A stretch of 64,000 nt of DNA from Candidatus Obscuribacterales bacterium (GTDB taxonomy: Bacteria; Cyanobacteriota; Vampirovibrionia; Obscuribacterales; Obscuribacteraceae), in NCBI GenBank assembly GCA_031292355.1, contig JARLHI010000075.1:186001-250000 (forward strand). Reading direction: 5' to 3'. Below are positions 44,762 through 53,748 of this stretch, piece by piece (positions within the stretch are counted from its first letter, which is position 1; every line of letters starts with the position of its first letter). The position numbers and the translations under genes were made by a program. Under the pieces are notes generated by a model that was not told the DNA's origin, ran no database searches, and saw only the letters and a list, made by a program, of their open reading frames with translations.

Positions 44762-46054
44762 ATGGTGAATAAAATGAGCAAATCCAGAAGCTTTTCATCG
44801 AACTTCTCATTGAAAATGATGACCGGCTTTTTGCTTCTCAGTCAAACTTTATATATATCGGCAATACCTGCTTTTGCCGATACTGCCGTTCGTGTTGCCG
44901 GGCAACAAGTTTTCACCATGTCGGCTACAGCTACTGCGCGCGCTGGCACTGCTCAAGATAACCTCGACAATGCGCTTGTCGCAACCAAAGATCGTAATCC
45001 CACAGCCGTTGGTATCACTTATGTCAACGGGCTACCTGTCATTACTCTTGGTGGCTACCAAGTTGTCACTGTCACCGCCGCTGATGCAAAGCAAGCAGCG
45101 ACGACTCCAGCACTGCTCGCGCAACGATGGACAGACAGTCTGAAAAAATGCCTTGCTGATAGGGCAAGCGTCAACAGCTATATCTCTCAACTCTCAGGTA
45201 GCACCGCAAGCAGTGCGCCTTCTGCTCCTGATTATGCGGCAAATCCTGCCCCAGCTGCAAATTACGCAGCAAACGCAGACACCTACAGCGCCCCTGGTGC
45301 CCGCACGCCATATATGCCTTACAATCAGCCCCCTCAAGCCCAGATGCCACCACCACAATACGGTTATAACAGTGGCTCGCAGGCGCAATACAATACTCGC
45401 CCCAATAACTACGGCGGAGGTTATCGCCAGGGACGAATTGCCTATGCTCCAGCCGGGCTGGTACTGCCTCTACAATTAAGAACGTCAATATCCACTGCTG
45501 CTGCCAGAGCTGGTGACATGGTGCAAGCTGAAATCAGCCAGACCATGCAACTGGGTGACGCTTCAATTCCGTCTGGATCAGTCGTTATGGGCACAATCAC
45601 TGAAGCGAAATCCGGAGGACGCCTCAGTCGTTCAGGTGAGCTTGGTATCAAATTTACAAGTATCCGCACACCAGATGGCATAGAAACTCCCATTACCGCA
45701 CATCTTGTTGGCGAAATTGGCAAGTATGCGCAAAAAGATGACGGTGACGGCAATCAAGTCGTCCACGGCGAAGGCATGACAGCCAAATTAGGACAGACGG
45801 CCATTCGTGGTGGGATTGGTGCAGGAGCCGGTGCCGCCCTTGGCACTGCAGTCGGCGCCATTGCCGGTGGTGGTCATGGCGCGGGGCGCGGTGCCTGGTC
45901 TGGAGCAGCAATTGGCGGCGGACTAGGAGTTGCCGACATGGCTTTGCGCAAGGGTCGCGATGTCACATTGCGCTCAGGTACCAAGCTTGAAATCAAACTG
46001 GATAACCCTGTCTCCATCGCTGGAGCAGGCTCTATGCAAAGCGGCAATCTATAA
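44762..46054 (+). CDS. Exported protein with VirB10/TrbI-like barrel and glycine zipper
   Basis: 430 aa. A signal peptide (MTGFLLLSQTLYISAIPAFA) is followed by a periplasmic domain of the kind seen before channels in cyanobacteria (VRVAGQQVFTMSATATARAG, then VNGLPVITLGGYQVVTV). A Pro/Tyr/Asn-rich linker follows. Residues about 235-330 resemble the beta-barrel of VirB10/TrbI proteins (PLQLRTSISTAAARAGDMVQ, GSVVMGTITEAKSGGRLSRS). A glycine zipper (GGIGAGAGAALGTAVGAIAGG) may insert in a membrane, and a final strand (LEIKLDNPVSI) closes the barrel. No other secretion genes are nearby, so a type IV secretion role is not supported. An outer-envelope channel or stabiliser is possible. Confidence 0.75.
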   Translation: MVNKMSKSRSFSSNFSLKMMTGFLLLSQTLYISAIPAFADTAVRVAGQQVFTMSATATARAGTAQDNLDNALVATKDRNPTAVGITYVNGLPVITLGGYQVVTVTAADAKQAATTPALLAQRWTDSLKKCLADRASVNSYISQLSGSTASSAPSAPDYAANPAPAANYAANADTYSAPGARTPYMPYNQPPQAQMPPPQYGYNSGSQAQYNTRPNNYGGGYRQGRIAYAPAGLVLPLQLRTSISTAAARAGDMVQAEISQTMQLGDASIPSGSVVMGTITEAKSGGRLSRSGELGIKFTSIRTPDGIETPITAHLVGEIGKYAQKDDGDGNQVVHGEGMTAKLGQTAIRGGIGAGAGAALGTAVGAIAGGGHGAGRGAWSGAAIGGGLGVADMALRKGRDVTLRSGTKLEIKLDNPVSIAGAGSMQSGNL

Positions 46055-46078
46055 AGAATAACCGCTTAGAGTCTTTGA

Positions 46079-48991
46079 TCAGAAACCAGGTCCAATCAAT
46101 TGATACGATGCCCAGGTATGGGGTGACGGATCTTTAGCAATAGCCGAAATCTCGGCTTTGCGCAGCGCCTGGGCCTGAGTCAAACCCGATTCTCTAAGCT
46201 TGTAGAACTCCACCAATTCAGACATGCGTGAAGGGGCAACCCAGAGGCTGACCATAACATTGCGTACGCCTGCGTAATTGAGTCCACGGCTAAAGATGCG
46301 AACCGAATTGCCGAGCGGATCTTTTGGATTTACCGAACTGTCGCTTAAGACAGTGAGGTCGCTATTGAGGCTGCTAGAGAACAAGCTGTCGGCAGTCGCT
46401 CGGGTGTTCGTCGCTTTGTCGGCAATCAGTGGAATGGCCGTATTGAATGGATTATTGGAAAGCAAATTGATGTAATTCGCAAAGTGCAAAACAGCCTTTC
46501 CATGAGCCTGTTCACGCAGGGACGCCACATCCGCTTCACGTCCAACCAGACGCGTAACGTTATCGCGACCAAGAGTCGCCTGAAGCGAATTAGTTTCGTC
46601 AGGCAAATTGTTTTGCGCTGGCGTGGCATTCGCTGGATAGGCGAGATAAACAGCAAGAATGCTGTGGTCGTCTGCATACTTAGCAGGAATATCGAGCAAA
46701 GCGCCAATCGATGAACCAAGAGTCATAGTGTGGCTTTCAACAAAATATTTACCCTTTTCGTCCACGAGAGCGGCAAAAGGCAAATTGAAAAGAACGCCAT
46801 CAGGAATTATGCATACTGATTGCTCGACGCCTTTAGGTAACAGACCACGAACAGCAGAAGGAAACAACTCTGTATAGAGGGATTGCAATATAGCCCGCTC
46901 ACGCTGGCTTGTAGAACTTTCTGCACTGACATTAGAAGGAATGTTCAAAAGACTAGTCACCTGCTTTTGCAGATGGCTGCGTCCAACAGGTACCACTGTT
47001 GCCGATAGCCGGCCGGTGCCATCAACAGTAAAAATAACGCTGGACTCTGCGCCGACAAGATATTCGACGAAGGTTGCCTTGCTCGCCTGGATGGCTTTGA
47101 TCAAATCACCGGTGCGTGTAGGCACAGGTGCAATCATCCGCGCAAGAGATCGGTTTTGGCCAACCAGCATACGAAAACGAACCAGCCATTGCTGCCAGTC
47201 TTTGCTCAACTTGGTAGGCGAATTAGACAGTTCGGCGGCATGCAAATGAGATCTTTGAATGGAAAGATCGTTATAGAGATCCTTATCGTCTGCACGCACC
47301 TGACCACCACGTCTGGACCAGTCATTGGTGAAAATTTCGTCCTTTAGCTGTTCAGCCGCGAGCAAGGCTTGCTCGTTTAAGTTCTCGTGAGCAGCAAGGG
47401 CAACCAGCTGTTCACCCATGTCTTCGCGAGTGGTAGGGAACATCAATCTTTCTGGCGAAGCAAAGGCACCGGCTTGCGGTGAGCGGAAAAACGATAAAGC
47501 ACTGTTCAATGACTCTTTAGCCTCAGCTTGATCGCCTTGCGCCATTTGAATTTTGGCTTCAATTAGATAATCACGCCAGAGAGAAGCGTCATCATTTGTC
47601 GTCGTGCCTAATTCAATTGCCTTTTTTACAGCGGTATCGGCTGCAGTGGCATCGGCTAGCTTGTAATAGACTTCAGCCAACGCACAGTAGGTTCGTGCCT
47701 CAAACACCGGGTCCGCATTTTTCTTGAGCACGGCCAGTGCACTTTCAAGGTGACCTCTAGCTTCACTGGTAGCATTCGAACGAGTTTCAACAGCAGCCAA
47801 ATTATGCAACAAAGCCAGTTGCATTTTAGGTTGAGGTGGTCTGACGACACCCTGCAAATCCAGCCCTTGCTTGAAATACTCGAGAGCGCGAGCATGGTTA
47901 CCTTGCAATTCTTCGACAACACCCATGCCGTTATAGCATTGGGCTTGAGAAGTAGATGCGGCGTTGGCTCTGAAAACAGCGATGGCTCTTTCAAAATACC
48001 TTCTAGACTGCTCGAGATCGCCTGTGGCTGATAGACAGTGAGCGTAGCCGAGGTCAACATTGGCTCTTGAGAGCAGTGGTAGGTCTTTGGTGCCTAGACG
48101 ACTGCTTTCAATCAAGGCATAAACTTGTTCATATGTTTTTCTGGCTGTCGCAAACTCACCAAGTACATACTGACTATTAGCCAGGGATGAAACCGCGGCA
48201 ATCATCACACCCGGTTTAGAATTGGGGATGCTTTTAGCCGCTGTCACAGCCTTCTGTGATTCTTCCAGAGCCGCGGTAAACATGCCAGATTGCTCGAGAA
48301 TCGAAGCAACCGTCAAATTGTTTTTAACGGCATTGGAAGCGTCATTGCCCTGCGCAAAATAAGTAGCCGAATTCTGGAAAAACTGAACAGCTTCGCGCAG
48401 TTTGCCGTAACGCAACAGCAAATTACCGGCAAGGTTCAATAAACGCCCAGCTTCGACTGAATCTGTCCCTTCGCTGCTAGTCATAGTTTTGATGGCGGCA
48501 GACAATTGTTCGCCAGCAGAATCATTATTGCCAAGACCAAAATAAGCCTGAGCAAGAGCTACGCGAGCCCGGCCTAAAGCACGCGCATCGTTACTATTGG
48601 CGAGGACTTCAAGCGAATTCTCACCGAGATATTTAGCCTTAATCCATTCGCCGCGATCCAAATAACAGCGAGCCATGTTTGTTAGAGCTCGACCTTCACC
48701 TTCTGTGTAGCGCATCTCGATTGACATGCCATAAGCTTCCTGCCATTTTTGCAAGGCTTTATCATTGATCGATTGGGCGAAATATTTTTCGCCGTCTGCT
48801 TCCAGCTTGCGCACCTTATCGATTGATTCCGCCGTTTTCGGCACCTCGATAATCGGCATTTCTTTAATCGCTTTTTCGGCTTCAGCAGTGATACCGTATG
48901 CAACACCACCATTAAAGAAGAGAACGCTGCTAAAAAGAGCGCAACTCCATTGAGCAATGGGCGATTTCGCAATTAAATTTTTCGATTTCAA
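46079..48991 (-). CDS. Exported TPR-CHAT protein with degenerate CHAT dyad
   Basis: 970 aa. A signal peptide (WSCALFSSVLFFNGGVAYG) is followed by about ten TPR-like units (for example ALQKWQEAYGMSIEMRYTEG, AREYFKQG-type helices, TARKTYEQVYALIESSRLG). From about residue 640 comes a CHAT domain (caspase/separase superfamily): TFVEYLVGAESSVIFTVDGTG, QSLYTELFPSAVRGLLP, VCIIPDGVLFNLPFAAL, then ASLW-like MVSLWVAPSRMSELVEFY. The usual catalytic His-Gly (HFATHG) is replaced at 836-842 by HFANYIN. The usual SACxT is VLSDSSVN around residue 884, without Cys. It is therefore probably a non-catalytic binding protein, or it uses other residues. Confidence 0.85.
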   Translation of the reverse strand: MKSKNLIAKSPIAQWSCALFSSVLFFNGGVAYGITAEAEKAIKEMPIIEVPKTAESIDKVRKLEADGEKYFAQSINDKALQKWQEAYGMSIEMRYTEGEGRALTNMARCYLDRGEWIKAKYLGENSLEVLANSNDARALGRARVALAQAYFGLGNNDSAGEQLSAAIKTMTSSEGTDSVEAGRLLNLAGNLLLRYGKLREAVQFFQNSATYFAQGNDASNAVKNNLTVASILEQSGMFTAALEESQKAVTAAKSIPNSKPGVMIAAVSSLANSQYVLGEFATARKTYEQVYALIESSRLGTKDLPLLSRANVDLGYAHCLSATGDLEQSRRYFERAIAVFRANAASTSQAQCYNGMGVVEELQGNHARALEYFKQGLDLQGVVRPPQPKMQLALLHNLAAVETRSNATSEARGHLESALAVLKKNADPVFEARTYCALAEVYYKLADATAADTAVKKAIELGTTTNDDASLWRDYLIEAKIQMAQGDQAEAKESLNSALSFFRSPQAGAFASPERLMFPTTREDMGEQLVALAAHENLNEQALLAAEQLKDEIFTNDWSRRGGQVRADDKDLYNDLSIQRSHLHAAELSNSPTKLSKDWQQWLVRFRMLVGQNRSLARMIAPVPTRTGDLIKAIQASKATFVEYLVGAESSVIFTVDGTGRLSATVVPVGRSHLQKQVTSLLNIPSNVSAESSTSQRERAILQSLYTELFPSAVRGLLPKGVEQSVCIIPDGVLFNLPFAALVDEKGKYFVESHTMTLGSSIGALLDIPAKYADDHSILAVYLAYPANATPAQNNLPDETNSLQATLGRDNVTRLVGREADVASLREQAHGKAVLHFANYINLLSNNPFNTAIPLIADKATNTRATADSLFSSSLNSDLTVLSDSSVNPKDPLGNSVRIFSRGLNYAGVRNVMVSLWVAPSRMSELVEFYKLRESGLTQAQALRKAEISAIAKDPSPHTWASYQLIGPGF

Positions 48992-49377
48992 AATAGGACC
49001 TCATTCAGCCTTTCAATTTGTCGACAGCTTGCCAACAGATTGCACAGGGCAGTGGGGTATCGCTCAGACACATAGCTGACTGCGACAGAAGACAGTAACA
49101 GTAAGAATACGCTAAATGCATCCGCTTTTCCCCTGCACTTTACATACCTTTGGCGAATGCAAGAGGAAAATAACTTAAGACGGTGTGCTTATGAGCCTTT
49201 GGGCGTGTTCCCGTAAAGCACCCTGCCTTAAAATAGCTAAAACTGTGTCATGATATTGGCGCCACGCATGATTTCGCGTGAATCTTCACGGTTTTCAACC
49301 GTGTCTTAAGGGAAGTTCAGACAAAGCTCAAAGGCAACATTGACAGACAAAGGGGCTATTGAGGTAGCCGAAAAAAT
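48992..49377. other. Divergent region upstream of glpD with two adjacent hairpins
   Basis: 386 bases without a supported gene. CACGC/GCGTG (49263-49280) and a perfect CACGGTT/AACCGTG with a 3-base loop (49287-49303) lie back to back about 75 bases before the glpD start. Neither is followed by a T-run. They may be part of a 5' leader or an operator. No confident promoter is visible. Confidence 0.45.
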
Positions 49378-51114
49378 ATGAAGAGCCGCAATCAAATTTT
49401 AGAATCAGCCAGTGTTAGAGAATTCGATCTGCTCGTTATAGGCGGCGGAATCGTCGGCGCAGGTGTTGCCCAGGACGCAGCCTCCCGCGGACTTTCGGTA
49501 TTGCTGGTAGAGCGTGATGATTTTGCCTCGGGCACATCCAGTCGAACGACGAAGCTCATACACGGCGGGCTTCGATATTTAGAGCAACTTAAAGTAAATC
49601 TGACGAAAGAACTTTGTCATGAGCGCGCTTTACTCGAGCAACTGGCCCCTCACTTAGTCAAGGATTTCTCATTTATATTGCCAATTGCCAAGGACGAAAA
49701 ATTTTTCGGACTGAAAGCAAAAGTAGGTCTGACCCTTTACGACTTCCTTGCTGGAGGAAATTCAGGCAATCACAGACACGAAAGTCTCAATCAAAAAGAA
49801 TTACTCGAAGCCGCTCCTGCCTTATCGAGTGATCTGGTCAACTCTGGATTGCGCTTTCACGATTGCATCACAGACGACTCTCGCCTGGTGCTTGAAGTGA
49901 TTAAGTCAGCCTGCGGTGACGGCGCGATGGCTGTAAACTATATGGAAGTGCTGGACTTTATTACCGATGATGGTGTCATCACTGGCGCAAAATGTAAAGA
50001 CAGATATGCCGGCAATGAAATTTCTATTCGTTGCAAAATGATCGTAAACGCAGCCGGTGTCTGGACCGACGACTTATTGTTGAAAGCCAATCCGCAATGG
50101 AAATCTCGTGTGGTGCCAGCAAAGGGAGTACACATCATGGTGCCACCATCTGCTTTCGAAACTAATAACGCGCTCTTTTTGCCCACCGGAGATGGTCGCT
50201 ATGTCTTTGTCGTGCCGTGGCAGAGAGCATTGATGATTGGTACCACTGATACCAGTTTTAAAGGAGACCTCAATCAGCCTCTGCCCAATCGAGACGAAGT
50301 ACAGTACTTGATTAACTGTGTTAATCGCTATACGAGCGGGCGCAAATTGACGGTCAAAGATGTGATTGCGGCCTGGGCCGGTGTACGTCCACTTATAAAC
50401 GAGCCAGTACCAGCGCCCAAAGTAGACATGCATCCCAAAGAAGCAGCCAAACTTGCGCATGCTGAATCAAGCGACGCCGGAACCGGCTCTACTGCCAATC
50501 TCAGTCGAGAACACCAAATCATCGAGGGTCCTGGCGGTATCATCGCCATGATCGGTGGCAAGTTGACAAACTATCGTTTAATGGCCACTCAAGCACTCGA
50601 TAAATTGACGGCGCGGCATCCAGAAATTGCTGCTTCCAAAAATCAGTCGAGAACTCGCAGAATGATGATTGGTGGCTGGGCCGATAAAAACGATTTTCTC
50701 ACGCAAACAGCAGCAATTGCTGCCAAAGCGCGTAAATTTTCGATCGAGCCTGCTACCTTAGACCACCTTATTTCAAGTTATGGCAAAGACGCTCAGATGA
50801 TTGTCGATCTAGTCGAACAGGACCCAACACTTAATGAGAGAGTCTGTCCAGATTTCCCACCAATCATGGCCGAGATACCTTTTTGCGTAGCTAACGAAAT
50901 GGCTGTTTCACTTGAAGATTTGCTATTTCGTCGGATGCGGCTTGGCATGCTGCACCAGATTCAGTGCCGGGCGGCCGGACCAAAAGTGGCCAGCCTAATG
51001 CAAAGTTTGTTAAATTGGGACAGCAGTCGAGCCGCTCTGGAATTACAAGCACTAGAACGCACTCTGGATGCGCATATGGCTTCGTTTAGAGACGTGGCGG
51101 CGCCAGTTCTATAG
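49378..51114 (+). CDS. glpD: FAD-dependent glycerol-3-phosphate dehydrogenase
   Basis: 578 aa. Oxidises sn-glycerol-3-phosphate to dihydroxyacetone phosphate at the membrane and passes electrons to quinone. The FAD fold is LLVIGGGIVGAGVAQDAASRG; the family signature is SGTSSRTTKLIHGGLRYLEQ. Further marks are VPAKGVHIMVP, GDGRYVFVVPWQRALMIGTTDT, AGVRPLI and MIGGKLTNYRLMA. A C-terminal DAO_C domain ends with a Cys-poor helical region. There is a roughly 25-residue insert after the VRPLI region (KLAHAESSDAGTGSTA). The ATG at 49378 has GAGGT about 13 bases upstream. Membrane association is peripheral in this family. Feeds the menaquinone pool. Confidence 0.95.
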   Translation: MKSRNQILESASVREFDLLVIGGGIVGAGVAQDAASRGLSVLLVERDDFASGTSSRTTKLIHGGLRYLEQLKVNLTKELCHERALLEQLAPHLVKDFSFILPIAKDEKFFGLKAKVGLTLYDFLAGGNSGNHRHESLNQKELLEAAPALSSDLVNSGLRFHDCITDDSRLVLEVIKSACGDGAMAVNYMEVLDFITDDGVITGAKCKDRYAGNEISIRCKMIVNAAGVWTDDLLLKANPQWKSRVVPAKGVHIMVPPSAFETNNALFLPTGDGRYVFVVPWQRALMIGTTDTSFKGDLNQPLPNRDEVQYLINCVNRYTSGRKLTVKDVIAAWAGVRPLINEPVPAPKVDMHPKEAAKLAHAESSDAGTGSTANLSREHQIIEGPGGIIAMIGGKLTNYRLMATQALDKLTARHPEIAASKNQSRTRRMMIGGWADKNDFLTQTAAIAAKARKFSIEPATLDHLISSYGKDAQMIVDLVEQDPTLNERVCPDFPPIMAEIPFCVANEMAVSLEDLLFRRMRLGMLHQIQCRAAGPKVASLMQSLLNWDSSRAALELQALERTLDAHMASFRDVAAPVL

Positions 51115-51188
51115 GTTAGCATTAGGGCAGTTACTACCACGCATTCTTGGCGAACTCCGACAAGTGTGCTCAGACCAGCGTTTGAAGA

Positions 51189-52208
51189 ATGAAAAAAACT
51201 GAGACCAAAATATTCTCTACCTTGGCAATTCCAGATGAGTTAGCAGCTGATCTTCGAACGCTTGGAAATTTAGAAATGTGGACAGAAGATGTCCCTATGC
51301 CAAACGAACAACTGACCATCCAATTGAAAGACTGTCAGGCTTTGCTATGTTCTGGCTCTAACCGCATTACTGCAGAGATGATGAGCGCCTGTCCTAAGTT
51401 AAAAGTGATCGCCAATGTGAGCGTTGGTTACGACAACATCGATGTCGACGCCGCGACTAAGGCAGGTATTCTTGTCACAAATACGCCGGGTGTTTTAGAC
51501 AACGCCACTGCTGATATGGCTTTTGCTTTGTTACTGGCAGTGGCTCGCAGACTGGTCGAAGCCGATCAATATGTGCGCAGTGGACAATGGCAGGGCTTTC
51601 ATCCGTCACTAATGCTCGGTCATGAAATCACCGGCAAAGTGCTTGGCATAGTGGGCATGGGACGCATCGGCGAAGCGATGGCCAGACGAGCCCGTGGTTT
51701 TGGCATGGAAGTAATTTACACAAGACGCGGTGGTCAAGAAAAAGACGAGCGTCTCAATGAACAATATTCAGCAAGACGCGTTTCTTTAGGTGAGCTTCTA
51801 AAGAACTCTGACTTTATCTCATTACACTGTCCACTTTCACCAACGACAAGACATTTGATCGGTCGAGTAGAATTTTCACAGATGAAAAAGACAGCTATTT
51901 TAATTAACACCTCCCGTGGTGGCGTTATCAATGAAGCTGAATTAGTTTCTGCCATCGCCGAAAAGTCAATTGCTGGAGCTGGCCTTGATGTTTTTGAATT
52001 TGAACCGGAAGTGAACGCACAACTGCTAACTTTTTCAAACGTGGTGCTCGCACCACATATAGCCAGCGCAACAAATGATACACGCCTGGCAATGAAAAGA
52101 TTGGCAATCAAAAATTTGATTGCTGCACTAGACGGCGGCAATCCACCTAACGCCATCAATAAAAAAAACGAATCGACTGTGACGATAGCAGTGCCTGCTA
52201 CTCCTTAA
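51189..52208 (+). CDS. D-2-hydroxyacid dehydrogenase (glyoxylate/hydroxypyruvate reductase type)
   Basis: 339 aa. NAD(P)-dependent reduction of a 2-oxoacid such as glyoxylate or hydroxypyruvate in the cytoplasm. Features: SVGYDNIDVDAATKAGI, NTPGVLDNATADMAFALL, Rossmann motif GIVGMGRIGEAMARRA, and the catalytic Arg in INTSRGGVINEAEL, Glu in LDVFEFEP and His in LAPHIASAT. The segment after the dinucleotide fold (YTRRGGQ) has Arg residues that favour NADPH. It begins 74 bases after glpD on the same strand and may be co-transcribed. The precise substrate is uncertain. Confidence 0.9.
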   Translation: MKKTETKIFSTLAIPDELAADLRTLGNLEMWTEDVPMPNEQLTIQLKDCQALLCSGSNRITAEMMSACPKLKVIANVSVGYDNIDVDAATKAGILVTNTPGVLDNATADMAFALLLAVARRLVEADQYVRSGQWQGFHPSLMLGHEITGKVLGIVGMGRIGEAMARRARGFGMEVIYTRRGGQEKDERLNEQYSARRVSLGELLKNSDFISLHCPLSPTTRHLIGRVEFSQMKKTAILINTSRGGVINEAELVSAIAEKSIAGAGLDVFEFEPEVNAQLLTFSNVVLAPHIASATNDTRLAMKRLAIKNLIAALDGGNPPNAINKKNESTVTIAVPATP

Positions 52209-52255
52209 GGCGAAGCGCTAGGCTATTTGGCGACGTGGTCTTTTTTCGCTCGAGG

Positions 52256-52474
52256 TTAGTGCTGGGAAGCCGCGTATTGAAATTGCACCTGACTGTGACC
52301 ATTCAAGGCCATAGTCTCAGAGCCAAAATACATGGGGGCGTTTGGCATTTCAGCCTGCACTTGCTGCAAGTCAGTCGCGCAATTGAATAAAGCAATGAGC
52401 AAACCGACGCCAAAGAAAATCAGCCCCGACATGACACTCCACGATGTCCAGCCAGTGGTAGTGCTTAAATTCAT
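52256..52474 (-). CDS. Small single-pass membrane protein
   Basis: 72 aa from the ATG at 52474, which has CGGAGG 4-5 bases upstream; longer forms would start with an Arg-rich stretch that is unlikely to be translated. One hydrophobic helix (WSVMSGLIFFGVGLLIALF) near residues 12-30 is followed by a polar tail with NCATDLQQVQAEMPNAP. No family recognised. It stands alone on the minus strand, convergent with the dehydrogenase gene. Confidence 0.65.
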   Translation of the reverse strand: MNLSTTTGWTSWSVMSGLIFFGVGLLIALFNCATDLQQVQAEMPNAPMYFGSETMALNGHSQVQFQYAASQH

Positions 52475-52607
52475 AGGACCTCCGGACATGGCAAAATCGT
52501 TGCTGTAAAACTTCCTGTATCTGACATACCACCTGCGTCTTCTGCCCAAACCGCAGAGCCCTCACGTGAACCCATGAAAAGAACAATTACAGTCCTCTCA
52601 TAAGGGG

Positions 52608-52636
52608 TTGACGACTTTAGACGACCGGTCTACGCT
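52608..52636 (+). promoter_or_regulatory. Candidate promoter for the DMT exporter gene
   Basis: TTGACG (52608-52613), a 17-base spacer, then TACGCT (52631-52636). The -10 is weak. If real, transcription starts near 52643, which favours the GTG at 52664 as the start codon. Confidence 0.4.
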
Positions 52637-52663
52637 GGATTGGTAATTTATTCAAGGTGTCTT

Positions 52664-53692
52664 GTGTTAGAGCGTCAAAGAACAGCAGTACAAAGCCAGA
52701 CAGTTAAAATAGTTCTGGCATTTTTTGCATTGTATGTAGTTTGGGGCTCGACATATATTGCCATACACTATGGCTTGCAGAGCTTCCCCGTCTTCATGCT
52801 CGCTGGCGCCAGATTTCTCTGCGCAGGCACAGTCTTGTTTGCCTGGGCAATGTTCAGAGGCGCATCCCGCCCCAATCTATCTCACTGGTTGCATTCGGGG
52901 ATGATAGGCGTAATGTTGCTTGTAATTGCTAACGCTGGCGTCGCTTTTGCGCTAAAAACCGTGCCTACGGGACTTGTATCTTTGCTATCGGCGATGGTAC
53001 CAATATTTTTCGTCTTAATCGATTGGTTACGACCGCACGGTAATGCACCAAGCAAAAGAATCGTGCTTGGCTTGCTGATTGGGTCAGTCGGAGCGCTGTT
53101 CTTAATCGGTCCAGACAAGATATTGCAGGGAAAAGGTGTAGATTTTCTAGGCATCAGCATGGTTTTCGTGTCGTCATTAAGCTGGGCGGCAGGCTCGATT
53201 TATTCTCGCCAGGCCAAGCACAAACTGCCCGACTCGCCAATGCTTGCAACGTCCATGCAGATGCTTTTTGCTGGCGTGATTCTGAGTTTGCTGTCGCTTA
53301 CAACTGGCGAACTCACTCACTTTCATATAGAGCGAGTATCGGCAGCATCTTTGATGGCGCTCGGTTATCTGATCACATTCGGCTCGTTGATTGCCTTCTC
53401 GTCATATGTCTGGCTATTGCAAGTGGTGAGTCCATCGCGCGTATCAACTTATGCCTATGTGAATCCAGTTGTGGCAGTCTTTTTAGGCTGGCTTTTGCTC
53501 GGAGAAACAATCACCAGCCAGACTATTTTTGCAGCAGCGACGATTCTACTTTCGGTTTGGTTTATCAACGATACTAATCACGCCAAAAAAGTAGCCAACA
53601 TTGAGCTAGAGCGGAAATCTCGCAATCCTTTACCCCTGCCAGCAAAAAAGGTCTGGAGCGATAAAGAGCTTTGCACTGAGCAGGCCTCGTAA
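52664..53692 (+). CDS. EamA/RhaT-family drug/metabolite transporter
   Basis: 342 aa from GTG at 52664 (AAGG 6 bases upstream); a TTG at 52640 would add eight residues but lies before the likely transcript start. Ten membrane helices form two EamA repeats: LAFFALYVVWGSTYIAIHYG opens the first, with ARFLCAGTVLFAWAMFRG. The second runs from FLGISMVFVSSLSWAAGSIYSR to VNPVVAVFLGWLLLGETITSQT. The WGSTY and YVNPVVAVFLGWLLLGE motifs are typical of YedA-like exporters of amino acids or metabolites. Inner-membrane location. The substrate cannot be read from sequence. The soluble C-terminal tail of about 35 residues is charged. Confidence 0.9.
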   Translation: MLERQRTAVQSQTVKIVLAFFALYVVWGSTYIAIHYGLQSFPVFMLAGARFLCAGTVLFAWAMFRGASRPNLSHWLHSGMIGVMLLVIANAGVAFALKTVPTGLVSLLSAMVPIFFVLIDWLRPHGNAPSKRIVLGLLIGSVGALFLIGPDKILQGKGVDFLGISMVFVSSLSWAAGSIYSRQAKHKLPDSPMLATSMQMLFAGVILSLLSLTTGELTHFHIERVSAASLMALGYLITFGSLIAFSSYVWLLQVVSPSRVSTYAYVNPVVAVFLGWLLLGETITSQTIFAAATILLSVWFINDTNHAKKVANIELERKSRNPLPLPAKKVWSDKELCTEQAS

Positions 53693-53748
53693 AAGGCGGT
53701 AAATACGCTTGCCTTCAGAACTACGTTGACTTAGCATCTCTTCATCTA

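Noticed and set aside
44762..46054. A type IV secretion component
   Set aside because: Only the barrel-like part resembles VirB10/TrbI. No VirB4, VirB11 or other secretion genes are near.
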